Of a DNA stretch of 64,000 bases, positions 46,201 to 57,294 are shown in pieces (position 1 is the first letter of the stretch; every line of letters starts with the position of its first letter). The DNA lies in the NCBI GenBank assembly GCA_965644295.1, contig CBFFRP010000134.1, forward strand, positions 1 to 64,000, read 5' to 3'. The DNA comes from Paraphysomonas bandaiensis (lineage: Eukaryota; Chrysophyceae). The notes under the pieces were generated by a model. That model saw nothing but the letters and a program-made list of their open reading frames with translations, was not told the DNA's origin and did no database searches. The position numbers and the translations under genes were made by a program.

Positions 46201-47743
46201 CACCTTTGCATGAGTGTGTCTCACTTGTTGGACAGATATCAGCAGATAATGTGACACATCTGGAGAGTGCGATTACGGCCGTTCAAAGCCTGCGTGCAAT
46301 GGTTGAGGCCCTGATCGCATCTGGTGCAGATGTGAATGCGAGAACTGTAAGTGGGCGAACTCCCTTGCACGAATTATTTTGCAAGGGTCAGGATTTTGAA
46401 GTCCCACTGTATCGTCAGACCTCTAACAAGACATCGAGTAGTGGCTCAGAACGGAGGAATACTATGAACGTATCACAGAAATCTGTGATGCGTGCCAAGA
46501 GCTTAGTCTGTCGTTCCCTTTTACAGCTTGGGGGCGATGCGCTTGCGCTTGACCGACAAGGGTACTGTCCTCTACTATACTGTGCCCGTGAGGACGCGTC
46601 GGACTGCATACTAGAAATGCTTAATGCAGGGGTAAATATATATTTCCGCTGTCCTCGAGGAAGGACTGCCCTCCATATAGCTTGCATTCATGGAGCCGAG
46701 TCTGTTGCATCAATAATATGCAAATGGGATGCAGACAATAAACACGGTGTACAGTTAGTCAGAGATAAGGCGGGGAAAATTCCGCGAGACCTTTGTTCAC
46801 CCCGCATGACACAACAGTGCATGACAACCATATGGCAGGCCTGTAGGGCGGGAAATTCTCTTAGGTAAGCGACTTGGAATATTCGTGTTATAGTTTAGTG
46901 ACATGTGCACGCAGAGTTAATGAAATTATTTCGCGGCGACAGAGCGGAACTGTGACGTGGGAAAATGTGAATGCGGCCGAATCGACCGCTGCGGCAAGGC
47001 GTGGAATGGGTGATCAGGATCTTGGTGGAACTGAAGGCGAACAGGAAGGTGGAGGAGGGCGCAACCGAGATTTGTGGATGCTGGATGGTGTGGATGCCAA
47101 GACAAGAATGTGGGTATATTAAATTATTCATTATCTCGACTTCTCACGATACTAATAGCCATCGGTGGACTCCGCTGCATACATGCATCATTGGCTGGGC
47201 TGAGTGGAGTGTCGAGACAAAGGGAAATATGTCTGCTAAACGCGCACTAGGGGAGGGGATGGGTCAGAAGGTATCGAACGGTGCAGGCGCAAGAAAGAAA
47301 ACTCTAGATGGCAGATCGAACGGTGCGGGTGCAAGAAAGAAAACTCTGGATGGCCGATCATTAACTCCTTCGCATGCTGCAGTACTCAGTGTATTGCTTC
47401 AGGTACGCCTTGCGACGATTTCTGTATAAACGTACTCATCATGCTTTAGAACTTTGCTTATGTGGATAGTCTTGACAGCAAATGTCGAACTCCCCTTCAC
47501 TATGCTGCTGCTTGTAACTTAGCGGATGCCGTGGGGCTACTTTGTACTGGAGGTTGTGAAGTAAACAAGACTGATTTAGATGGGAATTCTGCGCTACACT
47601 ATGCGTATGCCTTTGGAAGTGTAGCTGCAGTGAGTGTATTGGAGAATAGAGGCGCTGATGTCACAATAGAAAACAACAATGGGATGAACCCGATTGATGT
47701 GACCGGTAACATTAGATCTGTTCCCACGTTAGACAAACGATAA
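43254..47743 (+). CDS. Large multi-ankyrin protein, 1412 residues
   Basis: Join 43254..44042, 44097..44468, 44520..46864, 46915..47109, 47159..47402, 47450..47743; introns are 47-54 nt. The N-terminal 230 residues are disordered, Pro/Ser/Glu-rich. Ankyrin repeats are scattered rather than in one array: CGRTALHLAAAGNNPSIVSL (exon 2), NGLTPLHHCVNTGSAGVL, GNTPLLAAAALSRREHV, MGRTPLHECVSL, SGRTPLHELF, RGRTALHIACIHG (exon 3), HRWTPLHTCIIGW (exon 5), CRTPLHYAAACNLADAVGLL and GNSALHYAYAFGS (exon 6). Between them lie long hydrophilic insertions, including a Lys/Ser block KKSSKGSKGGSKKSSKK. Exon 5 holds a perfect 15-residue tandem duplication (NGAGARKKTLDGRS unit). No other domain is recognised; probably a scaffold. 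Confidence 0.82.
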
Positions 47744-47984
47744 CCGTGTGATATGTATAAAGTCGCCGGATATCTCCAATCTGTTGAATTTAATATTACG
47801 ATCTACATGTATATACGATAGCATAATTTACAGCTCGTCGTCATTAATAGCTTATTAATTTATATACCTACTATTTTCCTACGACTAGCTAACTGAGTAG
47901 GAATTCACTTTATTAGCTTTTATATATACAAGTAAAAAAATATTATAATAATATTCAATAATAACTCTAGTAGTGAATGTCTTC

Positions 47985-48285
47985 TTATTAGCAATAGGCG
48001 TGTAAGAGTCAGTGATTAACTCTGATATCCTACTATTTAACGCTACGAAATCTGCTTGTGAGTCACATCAAGCACCAAAGTGCAGCCTTTTTCGCTCTAT
48101 CACTCATCGTAAACGCAGTGGCCAAGCATAATGTCAATATGTAAATATACTTGACATCTGCTGGCTTTAGAATTTATGAGTCCTTAAGGTAAACAGCCCG
48201 TTCAATACCCCGGATGCCTGTTTACTCGTCAAGGCCTAAAGACGTCTACATTTGGCTATGAGTGGGCAGAACAATATATAGTTGC
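47985..48285 (-). mobile_element. Dispersed repeat copy D
   Basis: Has the AGCAATAGGCGT end, TACTATTTAACGCTACG, GCACCAAAGTGCAGCC, TACTTGACATCTGCTGGC and ATGAGTGGGCAGAACAATAT. It stops there and is joined to the hAT relic. Confidence 0.72.
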
Positions 48286-48334
48286 AACAATATTAGACGT
48301 CCCAATTTCAGCAATTGACTATTGTTAGAATTAA

Positions 48335-49345
48335 TCACGATGTTGTGGTGTGCTGCGTAACTGACAATGAGCCGACGATGAATGCGGCAGCGAACCTCAT
48401 GACGTACTCATGGATGGGACTTTGATCACATACTTGAGTTTGTGACTATAAAGAGTCCCATTATCTGCAGATGGCGTTAACGATGTTTTGAAGGCTGCAC
48501 GTGAAGTGATAGCTCAGCTCAATTAATGAACACGCAGAAGACCATAAATGGAAGCGAGTCTAGCCTAGTTGTTATTCAGGATGTGGCCACACGGTGGTGG
48601 AGCACTTACATGATGATTGAACGTTTATTGTGCTATATAACTGCTTTTTACATGGTACAGGTATAGTACAAAAATCCCTTTCGCCCGAACAGAAAGATCA
48701 ACTAATTATATTACAAGAACTTCTGAAGCCTTTTATGCTCTGCCAGAAACATATATATGCCAGAAGAATATGGAGGGTGCTAGCTATATGTTACTATAAG
48801 CTTTTTACCCTTCTTTATCTCATTGCTTCGCAAAAATCTAGAAGAAACGCTAAAAACATTTGAATCTGATGAGTCCAATGATGGTATCTTATCTACGATT
48901 GTACGAAACAAACTATTTTCTTGTATACATGCAATGATTACAAAGTTCACTCTACGGTGGGGTACTGGTGAGCCCGGAACGGTGTTTCATGAACACCAAT
49001 CACGAGGTCTCCGACAGATACGCAAGGGGATTTCACACTGTGCTTTTATAGCATGCGCCCTTGATCCACACACTTAATCCTTAGTCGGTATCCCAGATGT
49101 TGATAAAGATTACGTCTGGGATGCTGTCTTACTGGAAATGAACTCCGTCTTCAGTAATCAAAATACCTCCACTGATCTAGACAAAGATTTCGAAGACGAT
49201 GTTTTAAATGCTGGTAGCGTTGATAATGATGATATTTTCAGCCAATTTCTAGTTCAAGAATCGGTTGAATCTGTGACTCCAGCTGACAGTGATTTCATCG
49301 AAAGGAGAGATGCTATATTACTCCAGGAACTGACTGCTTTACGAG
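48335..49345 (+). pseudogene. hAT-superfamily transposase relic
   Basis: Broken reading frames carry hAT landmarks in order: VVCCVTDNEPTMNAAANL near 48335, QDVATRWWSTYMMIERLL near 48577-48630, LSPEQKDQLIILQELLKPF near 48675, then KGISHCAFIACALDPHT near 49023-49075 and an acidic segment with WDAVLLEMNS. Several in-frame stops and frame changes interrupt it. The C-terminal hATC dimerisation block is missing, and the coding part ends inside a large inverted repeat. No terminal inverted repeats were identified for this copy. Confidence 0.75.
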
Positions 49346-49505
49346 CGTATACGTGTAAAGCAGTCAGTTCCTGGAGTAATATAGCATCTCTCCTTTCGAT
49401 GAAATCACTGTCAGCTGGAGTCACAGATTCAACCGATTCTTGAACTAGAAATTGGCTGAAAATATCATCATTATCAACGCTACCAGCATTTAAAACATCG
49501 TCTTC
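49192..49505. repeat. Perfect 151-bp inverted repeat, 12-nt loop
   Basis: Arms 49192-49342 and 49355-49505 are exact reverse complements by eye, around GAGCGTATACGT. The left arm is the hAT coding relic and the right arm is its inverted copy. Such a fold-back would give a long RNA hairpin if transcribed. Confidence 0.93.
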
Positions 49506-49618
49506 TCAGCTCAACGAGACTCAGCAAGCGGGGCTTTCATGATGCCGACAGTAACCTACAAACCTTCTTAAAATGATTATAGTATGCTATCGTCATGTTG
49601 TTGTAATAGAAGTATATA

Positions 49619-49800
49619 ATATGGCATACATATACAAACTATGAAGGTCTACACAACTGCATAAGTGTACGACATTGTGAATCGCCACCCACTGTGGGTA
49701 CCGATTGTGCCAGGGCAAAGAAAGCTTCTCCATAACAGATACGTAGCACGACATACAACAATATATGGCATACATATACAAACTATGAAGGTCTACACAA
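49619..49800. repeat. 38-bp direct repeat pair
   Basis: Two identical copies at 49619-49656 and 49763-49800, both beginning ATATGGCATACATATACAAA, with related sequence (GTGTACG..GACAT.GTGAA) after each. Confidence 0.85.
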
Positions 49801-50806
49801 GTGTACGTAACGACATAGTGAAATCGCAACTCACACGGCCCCCTGTCATCATTGTACGAAGGCGTTTTACAACCTAGCTGAGAAAGGTTTTTCACCAAGA
49901 CACCAATCTGAAACTCCTGTGGTACTAATACAGTTACTACTCAGCACTTATACCTTATCACCGCTATGAGCAGATAACTTGTTCTCCATCGCCTTTAAAA
50001 CTTATTCTACACATCACCTTCCACCCACACCCCTCCACAATAGACACACGGTTGTCAAAATAGTTCTTGAAATAGGAGTGATATACTAAGTCTATAATGA
50101 ACGTATATTACAAGGCATATTGTCAACACTTGGACAAAGTCTTTTACCTCGACGTAATGTCGCCAATGACATCACACACCCAAACACTATTGGCTATTGG
50201 GGGACTCCCACATACATAAATACACAGCTGTCTGGTGTCTGATCTTCTGTATGCTCTCATTCAGCTGTGTGTGTGCTGCTCTGTAGATGTATACATAGAG
50301 GGGCAAAGCAGTCCAAATATATAACCTTTCCTGAAAGCGTATCGAGCTCTACCACTTCCTCGTCTGTGTGTGTCTGTCTGTGTGCTCAAGAGGTGTGGCT
50401 CACATAACGAACACCCCTCAACCGATGAAACACACCTCTTGAGCACTTTCATCAATAGTTAGAACCAGAAGATACTGGCTCAGGGGTCCCACTATCTAGT
50501 ATCAATATATCTATATATTGGTGGTTAATGTTATGCATATATATCACTATAATAATACAGGCCGGTTGATCATCCGGCCCGGCCTAGCCGAATGGGGCCG
50601 CACTTAAGCCGGCCGACTTGACTCCAAAACCCGGCTAAGGGTGGGCCTTATTAAGGCCTAAATCGTATTGGCCACCATCACTATGTGCAGCAATACCAAG
50701 CGCAATACACCATGCATAGCAATGATAAACTCTGTGGTCAAGTACGAAGTATATCTACCCAGTATACAAGTACAGCAGTACATTGAATACTCTGTGTTCT
50801 TACCGC

Positions 50807-50882
50807 TACAGTGGCTGGCCCCTATAAGGTGGCCCCTATAAGGTGCGCCCATTTGAGATCCTTATAGGGGCCAGCCACTGTA
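50807..50882. repeat. 23-bp perfect hairpin beside the tRNA
   Basis: Arms 50807-50829 and 50860-50882 pair exactly (TACAGTGGCTGGCCCCTATA on the left). The inner half GGCCCCTATAAGG is also repeated directly at 50831-50842. It lies 18 bp beyond the tRNA poly-T signal on the tRNA's 3' side. Confidence 0.88.
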
Positions 50883-50899
50883 TATGGATTGGTTGTGTG

Positions 50900-50907
50900 A
50901 AAAAAAA
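50900..50907 (-). terminator. Pol III terminator of tRNA-Glu
   Basis: Eight T residues on the minus strand, three bases after the tRNA 3' end, the usual RNA polymerase III stop. Confidence 0.85.
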
Positions 50908-50910
50908 GAT

Positions 50911-50982
50911 TTCCCGATCCGGGAATTGAACCCGGGTCTCAGCCTTGAAAGGGCCATATCCTAACCACTGGACTAATCGGGA
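50911..50982 (-). tRNA. tRNA-Glu, anticodon TTC
   Basis: 72 nt on the minus strand with a perfect 7-bp acceptor stem (TCCCGAT/ATCGGGA), D arm GTCC-AGTGGTTA-GGAT, anticodon loop CTTTCAA (TTC, reads GAA), T arm CCGGG-TTCAATT-CCCGG and discriminator A. A box (TAGTCCAGTGG) and B box (GGTTCAATTCC) fit internal pol III promoters. The anticodon stem includes two G-T pairs. No intron and no encoded CCA. Confidence 0.96.
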
Positions 50983-51261
50983 TTGAGAACTGATAGGTGT
51001 GTAGCCAGCTACGAGGAGTGTATATATACTCTGTAGTTCCTACCAGTATATGCAGCAGCTACAGGGTACAGGACAAATCTCAACATCATATGGATACCCA
51101 GCGAAGTCAAAGTACATCAACTTCGTAAAGATTTGAACCAATCATTTCACTCTATCTGATCTTCTATGAGTGTTGAATTTATATTATCTTTCATTCATAG
51201 AATGAGCAGTCACTATACATACATAGTCATAACAAACAACACATGACACAACATATAAAAT

Positions 51262-54200
51262 ATGAAACACGCATGTCCATTCTCTATGTGCTATATATGG
51301 AGGTTATTGGTGTTGTCAGTCATTATCATTCTCTTTAGTAATGGATCTGAAATCACTATACATGTCGGAAGTGGTGCAGATGGAGCAGATGGAGCGGATA
51401 CGTGTAATTCAACCTCTATTGCCTACAACACAGAGACATGTACATTGCGATTAGCGTGGAGTTACTGCCTCCAAACCGCTTCACTCTACCATCGATGTAA
51501 TATCGTTTTAGATGAGAGTATCATTTACTTAAACGCATCTTATGGGGAGCTTACTCTTCAGGCGAATAGCAGTATAAATATTGAGGGTAATGGCGCAACA
51601 GTGCTCCATGTCCCCGATGTGTTTAGCCTTCACTATCGCGCGATTGTTTACACTACAAATATTTCGAGTACTGTTACACCTACCCTTAACATGTCAAACG
51701 TATCGTTTGTAGGGTTCGGGAGCGTCAAGACTAATGGAGGTTGAAATCTCTCTGTATCAATGAATAATTAACATTTCTTACAGGTGCAATATTTGCTGAT
51801 GGAGATTGTACATTATACTGGGAAAATGTGACATTTCGGTCGTGCGTGGGAAATATAGGGGGTGCTGTGTACTTGAGTTCTAACAGTCGAGGGCCAATTC
51901 TGGTGGGATGTGAGTTTTTTCGTAACTCGGCTGTCTTCGGGGGTTCACTAGCAGTAGAGAGTGTGGAACACCTGCAACTGCTAGGTTCAACTCTATCGTT
52001 TTCATCAGCACTTTCTGAAGGAGGATGTGTATATATCGGATCCGATAACGTTGGATTGACAATGACGGAGTTAGTTTTCTCATACTGTGAGGCCAGTGCA
52101 TTTGGTGGTGGTGTTCTGATTGGCACCCAGAACGACAACTTGCTGTTGAGCAATGTATCAGTGACATACTGCTCTGCCGCTTCGGGTGGTGGTATACTGA
52201 TAGACCGAGACAATGTAAACATTCGGATTGAAGATATAACTGTCGACAGCTGCCGAGCAGTGAATGGAGGGGGCGTGCTTATTAATGAGGGGAACTCAGA
52301 TTGCTACATTACGGAAGCAGTAGTTATGTTTTGCGTAGCTGCTGGTGGATCAGGGGGCGGCATGATACTAGGAAGTTTCAACAACAACTTCACAATAGTA
52401 GACTCTTTGTTGGCTTATAATCAAGCATCAGGGTATGCGGGTGGGATAGGCTTCCCACAAAACTCGTTTACTATGAATATAACTATTGACAGTTTGGTGG
52501 TCGAGTATTGCGTGGCGGGGCTGGGGGGTGGGATATTGTTTGGGTCATATGTATCAGATGCATCTATTATTAGCACACATATTGTGGGTTGTGCCACACT
52601 TCTGTCTGGTGGCGGAATGGCTATTGGACAAGAAATTGTTGGACTGACTATATTGGGGTCATCAATCACGGACTGCACTTCAGAAACTGAAACAGGGGGA
52701 GCTTTGGTCGTGGATAAGTCAAACTACGACCTCTTATTTCAGGAGTCTATATTCAGCGGTAACTACGCTAAGAAGGCGGGTGGTGCTGTACAAGTTGTTG
52801 ATTTTAATGATGGGATTACGTTTGCTGGGTGTGATTTCATTTTTAATGCCGCAGAATATGGGGGAGGGGTATACGTTTCGAAAGACACGGATAATTTTGT
52901 AGTATTAGACACAGAGGGGTCTAACAACCGCCTCGTGGTTGAGACATCACACCCATACACTGCTGGTTCTCCCACTGAAGAAAATCCGTATTACATCATT
53001 ATGAATCAGACCGTCATTGTGAGTAATGCGTCCGAATTGATTCTGTTGTTTGATAGAAGAACTGCTTTTGGCAACACTGAAGTACTGACAATATATGATT
53101 CCGAAAGTCGAACTGTCGAACTATACCGCTTTATTCAGTCATTTCCGGAAAATACCCCCGGCATAGATATTCCGTCCATTCGAATTTCAGGAACTTCTTT
53201 CTACATGGAATTTGTAACTTCGTATGCCATGAGCGCTTCTGGTGTGTCTGCTTCGACAAGTGGGTATGGTATCCGAATGTATGTATACCCTGTGTTCTCA
53301 ACGTACGCAAAACCAAGTAATTTTTTCGGTAACTTTGCAAGAAAAGATGGTGGTGCGGTTGAATTAAAATCGAATATTGCGTTTCCTCTATTTATTAACA
53401 CAATTGTTTCTCATAATACCGCTATCCGAGATGGTGGAGGGTTATACTTTCGAAGCAATGTACCGGGTACATCCATTCAACAGGTTACCTTCATCGAGAA
53501 TGAGTCAGGTCTGGGTGGTGGGGCTTTAATGCTACAGTCTGCACATGAGGGATATATCATTAAAGACTGTGCGTTCGTAAGAAACGAAGGTGTTTTGGGT
53601 GGTGCAATATCTATGTCTTCATTGAATGGAATTGAAGACGGGGTGTTTGTTGCGGATCCCCACATTGTCATTGTTGGGTGTGTTTTTTCCTATAATACTG
53701 CTGAATTAGGAGGTGCGGTATATTTCGGCAAGCAAAATAGTGTTGTTATTGATGATTGCTACTTTCATTTGAACATTGCACTTGCCGGAGGAGGTGGCGG
53801 GGTGATGGCTGAATCCCTCAACACCGTACTCGTATATGGCTCTGGTTTCGTTGAAAACAAGGCTGATGAATGTGGGGGGGCATTGTTCGGGAGCAACACC
53901 AATACAATATATTTGAACGCGATTAATATGAGTAACAATGTGGCTATACGTGATGGTGGTGCTATATGTTTGAAAGGTGAATCTGATGTTACTTTCGACG
54001 GGACATCTATCATCCGAAGCAATATGGCGGGCAGAGGAGGAGGTGCATTGGCTATTTTTAATTGCCCTTTATGGTATCTTGCAGGCAGAGATTCTTCAGT
54101 CGAATTTTACGGAAACAGTGCTTTATGGGGATCTGCAGTTTTTATTAAGAGTCTTATAGTATTGTCTGACAGGGAACTCAGGAATGTATCTTTTGTTAAC

Positions 54201-56481
54201 AACAGCGCTAGTGTAGGTGGAACCTTGTACTGGCTCAAAGACGTGTTCATGTCAGAGGAGCCTCCTGGATCAAATTCCTCGATGGTTCATTATGTAAATA
54301 ACCAAGCCCCATATGGTGTCAGAACGGCTACACAAGCTGTCGCTCTGTCCGGTCCTACCCAGTATAACGTCACAATCTATCACACTGCACTACATCCATC
54401 GTTATTGTATACAATAGTGGATTATTATGGCAGCACGATTCCGCTAACAGGGTACACATCTTTGATAGCCTCTATGTTACATAGCGACTGTGATAGTGAG
54501 CTTGCTTATCTTGATGGAGCTGACTTGTATGAATCAGGGGTAGCAATGAGGAATGGTGAAGCAGAGTTTACACAACTTGAGGCATATTGTAGTCCCAATG
54601 GCACTGCGACAGTACAAATAGAAGCGCGCCTAGGAAATCTCTACGGTATCCCGGAACATATAGCATCGCCGTATTATTTAACGACAACAACAACTTTACA
54701 TTTCCGACAATGTGTGAAAGGGGAGTATGTGTTGAACGGGGAGTGCACATCATGTCCGGCGGGTACGTATAACCTCTCTCCAGGTGAGGGTTGTCGAAAG
54801 TGCACTGGCAAAGAAGGAATATCGACCTGTCAGGGTAGCAATATTGTAGTGCAGGCAGGTTTCTGGAGAAGATTCGATGTCAGTTCGATAGTGTTCGAGT
54901 GCAACACAAAGGAAAGCTGTGCTGGAGGGCCGTTGACAGGTGATGAATCTTGTGGTGAAGGTTACGAGGGCCCGCTCTGTTCAGTGTGTGCAGAAAATTA
55001 TTTCGAAAGCGATGGAGTATGTAAGAAGTGTGACGCCTCGTCGTCATTAAGAGGAATCACTATTATTATATACATGGTCATTGCCGTTTGATATGGAGAA
55101 GCCAGCGTTTATGGACCTGTTGAATGTGACAATAGCATGGATAAAACTGAAATCGGGAACTTTGACAAGCAAATTGAAAATTGTAACAGCAACACTTCAA
55201 GTAGTGGATGCTGTGTCCGTTGTAACTGCGGTCAGCTTCCCGAAGAGTTTCGCGTTGTTTACCCAAGCGTTGGACTTCTTGAGTCTTGACCTAATGAGTG
55301 CCTTACCTTGGAACTGTTCTCAGAGTTTTAACTTTATTGACTTCATGATTTTTACTACGCTTGCCCCAATCGGTATATCGCTGATTCTTGCTATTTGCTT
55401 CGTATTCGAATATATGTATAAACAAGCTTTTTGCTTGGGGACTGAACATGCCGAGAACAAATATGTTTTTGCTTTTCTGGGCTTGACTTACATTGTTCTT
55501 CCTTTCGTAACAACGACTATATTCCAAATATTTTTGTGTACGGATTTAGATCCAGAAAATGAAGATAATTTTTCAGTAGACTCGTACCTCACTGCCGACA
55601 TGACTGTATCATGTCAGTCAACCTATTATCATGTCGGTTTCATTTACGCCTGCGTAATGATTGTGGTGTATCCGATAGGAGTTTTGAGCATGTATTTGTT
55701 TTTACTTAGCAAGAATAGGTATGAAATAATGCATCGCAACACTATGCCCGGTAGAGATTCGTGGAATACAACTCACCCCCTTACTGTCCCTACGATGAGC
55801 TCAGTAGCTCCCCATTCCGCAGATACGAAATGTTTACATGGTGATAATGTGCTGTCACCAGAGGTTGAACGCCTTTCTTTTCTTTGGGAGGCATACAAAC
55901 CTGAATACTGGTGGTTTGAGATATGTGAAACATCTCGTCGTATGGTGTTGACAGCTGTAGTCAGTGTTGTCGCACCGGGAACCTCACAACAAATCGTGTT
56001 CGCAATTGCAATCGCCTTTTTATATACCAAACTATACGGGTACTTATCTCCTTATATGGAGTCTGATGACAATATTGTGTCTAGTATAGGTATAATTCAA
56101 ATCCTTGTCACATTCTTTTGTGCCCTGATTCAACATGAAGACTTGTTGGGGAGAAATTACAATGAATTTATAGGCATATTTTTAATATTTATTAACATTC
56201 AAGTAGCTGTTTTGAGCATGTACTTCGCGTTCAGAGAATGCCAAAAAGACACTATAGCTGAACTAGTGGAGGATGAGACGCCTATTGTGAAAGAGCCGTT
56301 TAGGCGACGTACCTCTGGATCGATTATAGCAGCCAATCAATTCAAATCGGCGATTGCAAAGCATAGACGGGCAACTATGGTTACGGAAAAGCGTATCACT
56401 CAGCTCTCTTTACGGGACGATAGTCCCTCTACCCGCACAGAACGAAGAACGAAATTAGAAAAAGTTGACAAAGTGCACTGA
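51262..56481 (+). CDS. Giant beta-helix / Cys-rich / multi-pass membrane protein (frame broken near 55.08 kb)
   Basis: Exons 51262..51739 and 51784..about 55080, then a different frame from about 55081 to 56481; about 1720 residues in all. Residues 1-30 form a signal peptide. Residues about 150-1000 are a long run of GG(A/G/C)-hydrophobic turns such as GGAVYLSSN, GGGVLIGTQND, GGAVQVVDFND and GGAIALK-type units, the pattern of polymorphic-outer-membrane-protein-like right-handed beta-helices. A Cys-rich juxtamembrane module follows (CTSCPAGTYNLSPGEGCRKC, SVCAENYFESDGVCKKC). The C-terminal part has about six membrane segments and a basic cytosolic tail. Similar extracellular beta-helix plus multi-TM proteins occur as expanded families in several protists; surface adhesion or sensing is inferred. 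The frames meet inside the first membrane segment. Confidence 0.75.
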
Positions 56482-56819
56482 TTGAGTACGACGAATATTA
56501 TGACCGAAACATGGTGTAATTTGAATTCTTGAGTGTGAGCATAACTGTCGGTGTGTCAGTTTAAGTAGGACGTATCAGAACGATACAAGGAAGTGAAGTT
56601 TTAACTTCATGTCCTAGTTACCATAATGGAAGAACTTTAACAATTTTCTGATTTTGTTCATCGTCGTTGCGTAAGTGCTTGCTCTCAGAGAATACGGGAC
56701 GCCTCAGAGGCAATAAATATGCACTGGAAATTACTGACTGTGGATGTTCACAAGATTATACACTAATATATTGTGTTTTTTATAAATAATAACAATCCCT
56801 TCTTAGTAGTGGGTGTTAA
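56482..56819. other. Spacer downstream of the membrane-protein gene
   Basis: 3' flank; no coding exon or repeat copy seen before repeat E. Confidence 0.5.
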
Positions 56820-57290
56820 TGTCTTATTATTAGCAGTAGGCGTTTATGAATCAGAACTAACTTAACATTTACTAACTCTAGTACCTAGCTCTGATATCCT
56901 ACTAGTAAACGCTACGAAAGCTGCTTGCACCGCAAGCACCTAGGTGCAACCACTTTCGCTGTATCACTCATAGTAAAGCAGAATATTGATATACCTGACA
57001 TTTGCTGACTTAGGATTTTGGAGTCCTTGAAGGTGAACAGCCCGGATGCATGACTTTATTAGGCAGCCCAATATACCCAGGATGCCCTTGAGGTTAGTGT
57101 CTCTTGTACCACACAAGCATTCGGCTATATGCGTGTTAGATGAATACTAGTCAAGCTAGATCGACCTCTACCAGTAAATAACTAGTACAAATTCTCATAT
57201 CCTAAATAACTTAAGGCTACAGAAGCTGCTTGTGCGTCGTCGCAAGCACTAAGGTGCAACCACTTCCGTTATTGTGTGAGGGAGAAGCTC
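56820..57290 (-). mobile_element. Dispersed repeat copies E1 and E2 (nested)
   Basis: E1 (56820 to about 57125) has AGCAGTAGGCGT, AAACGCTACGAAAGCTGC, CACCTAGGTGCAACC and TATACCTGACATTTGCTGA. E2 (about 57130-57290) repeats the tail with AGAAGCTGCTTGTGCGTCG and GGTGCAACCACTTCCG, and abuts the LINE relic, as copy C does. Confidence 0.7.
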
Positions 57291-57294
57291 TCTG

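Larger units (their letters stand above)
49506..50910. other. Gene-free stretch with several small repeats
   Basis: No gene. Contains two identical 38-bp direct copies (49619-49656 and 49763-49800), a 16-bp inverted repeat (50382-50397 and 50431-50446), a GC-rich patch of CCGG/GGCC words at 50558-50650, and the 23-bp hairpin described separately. Confidence 0.6.
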
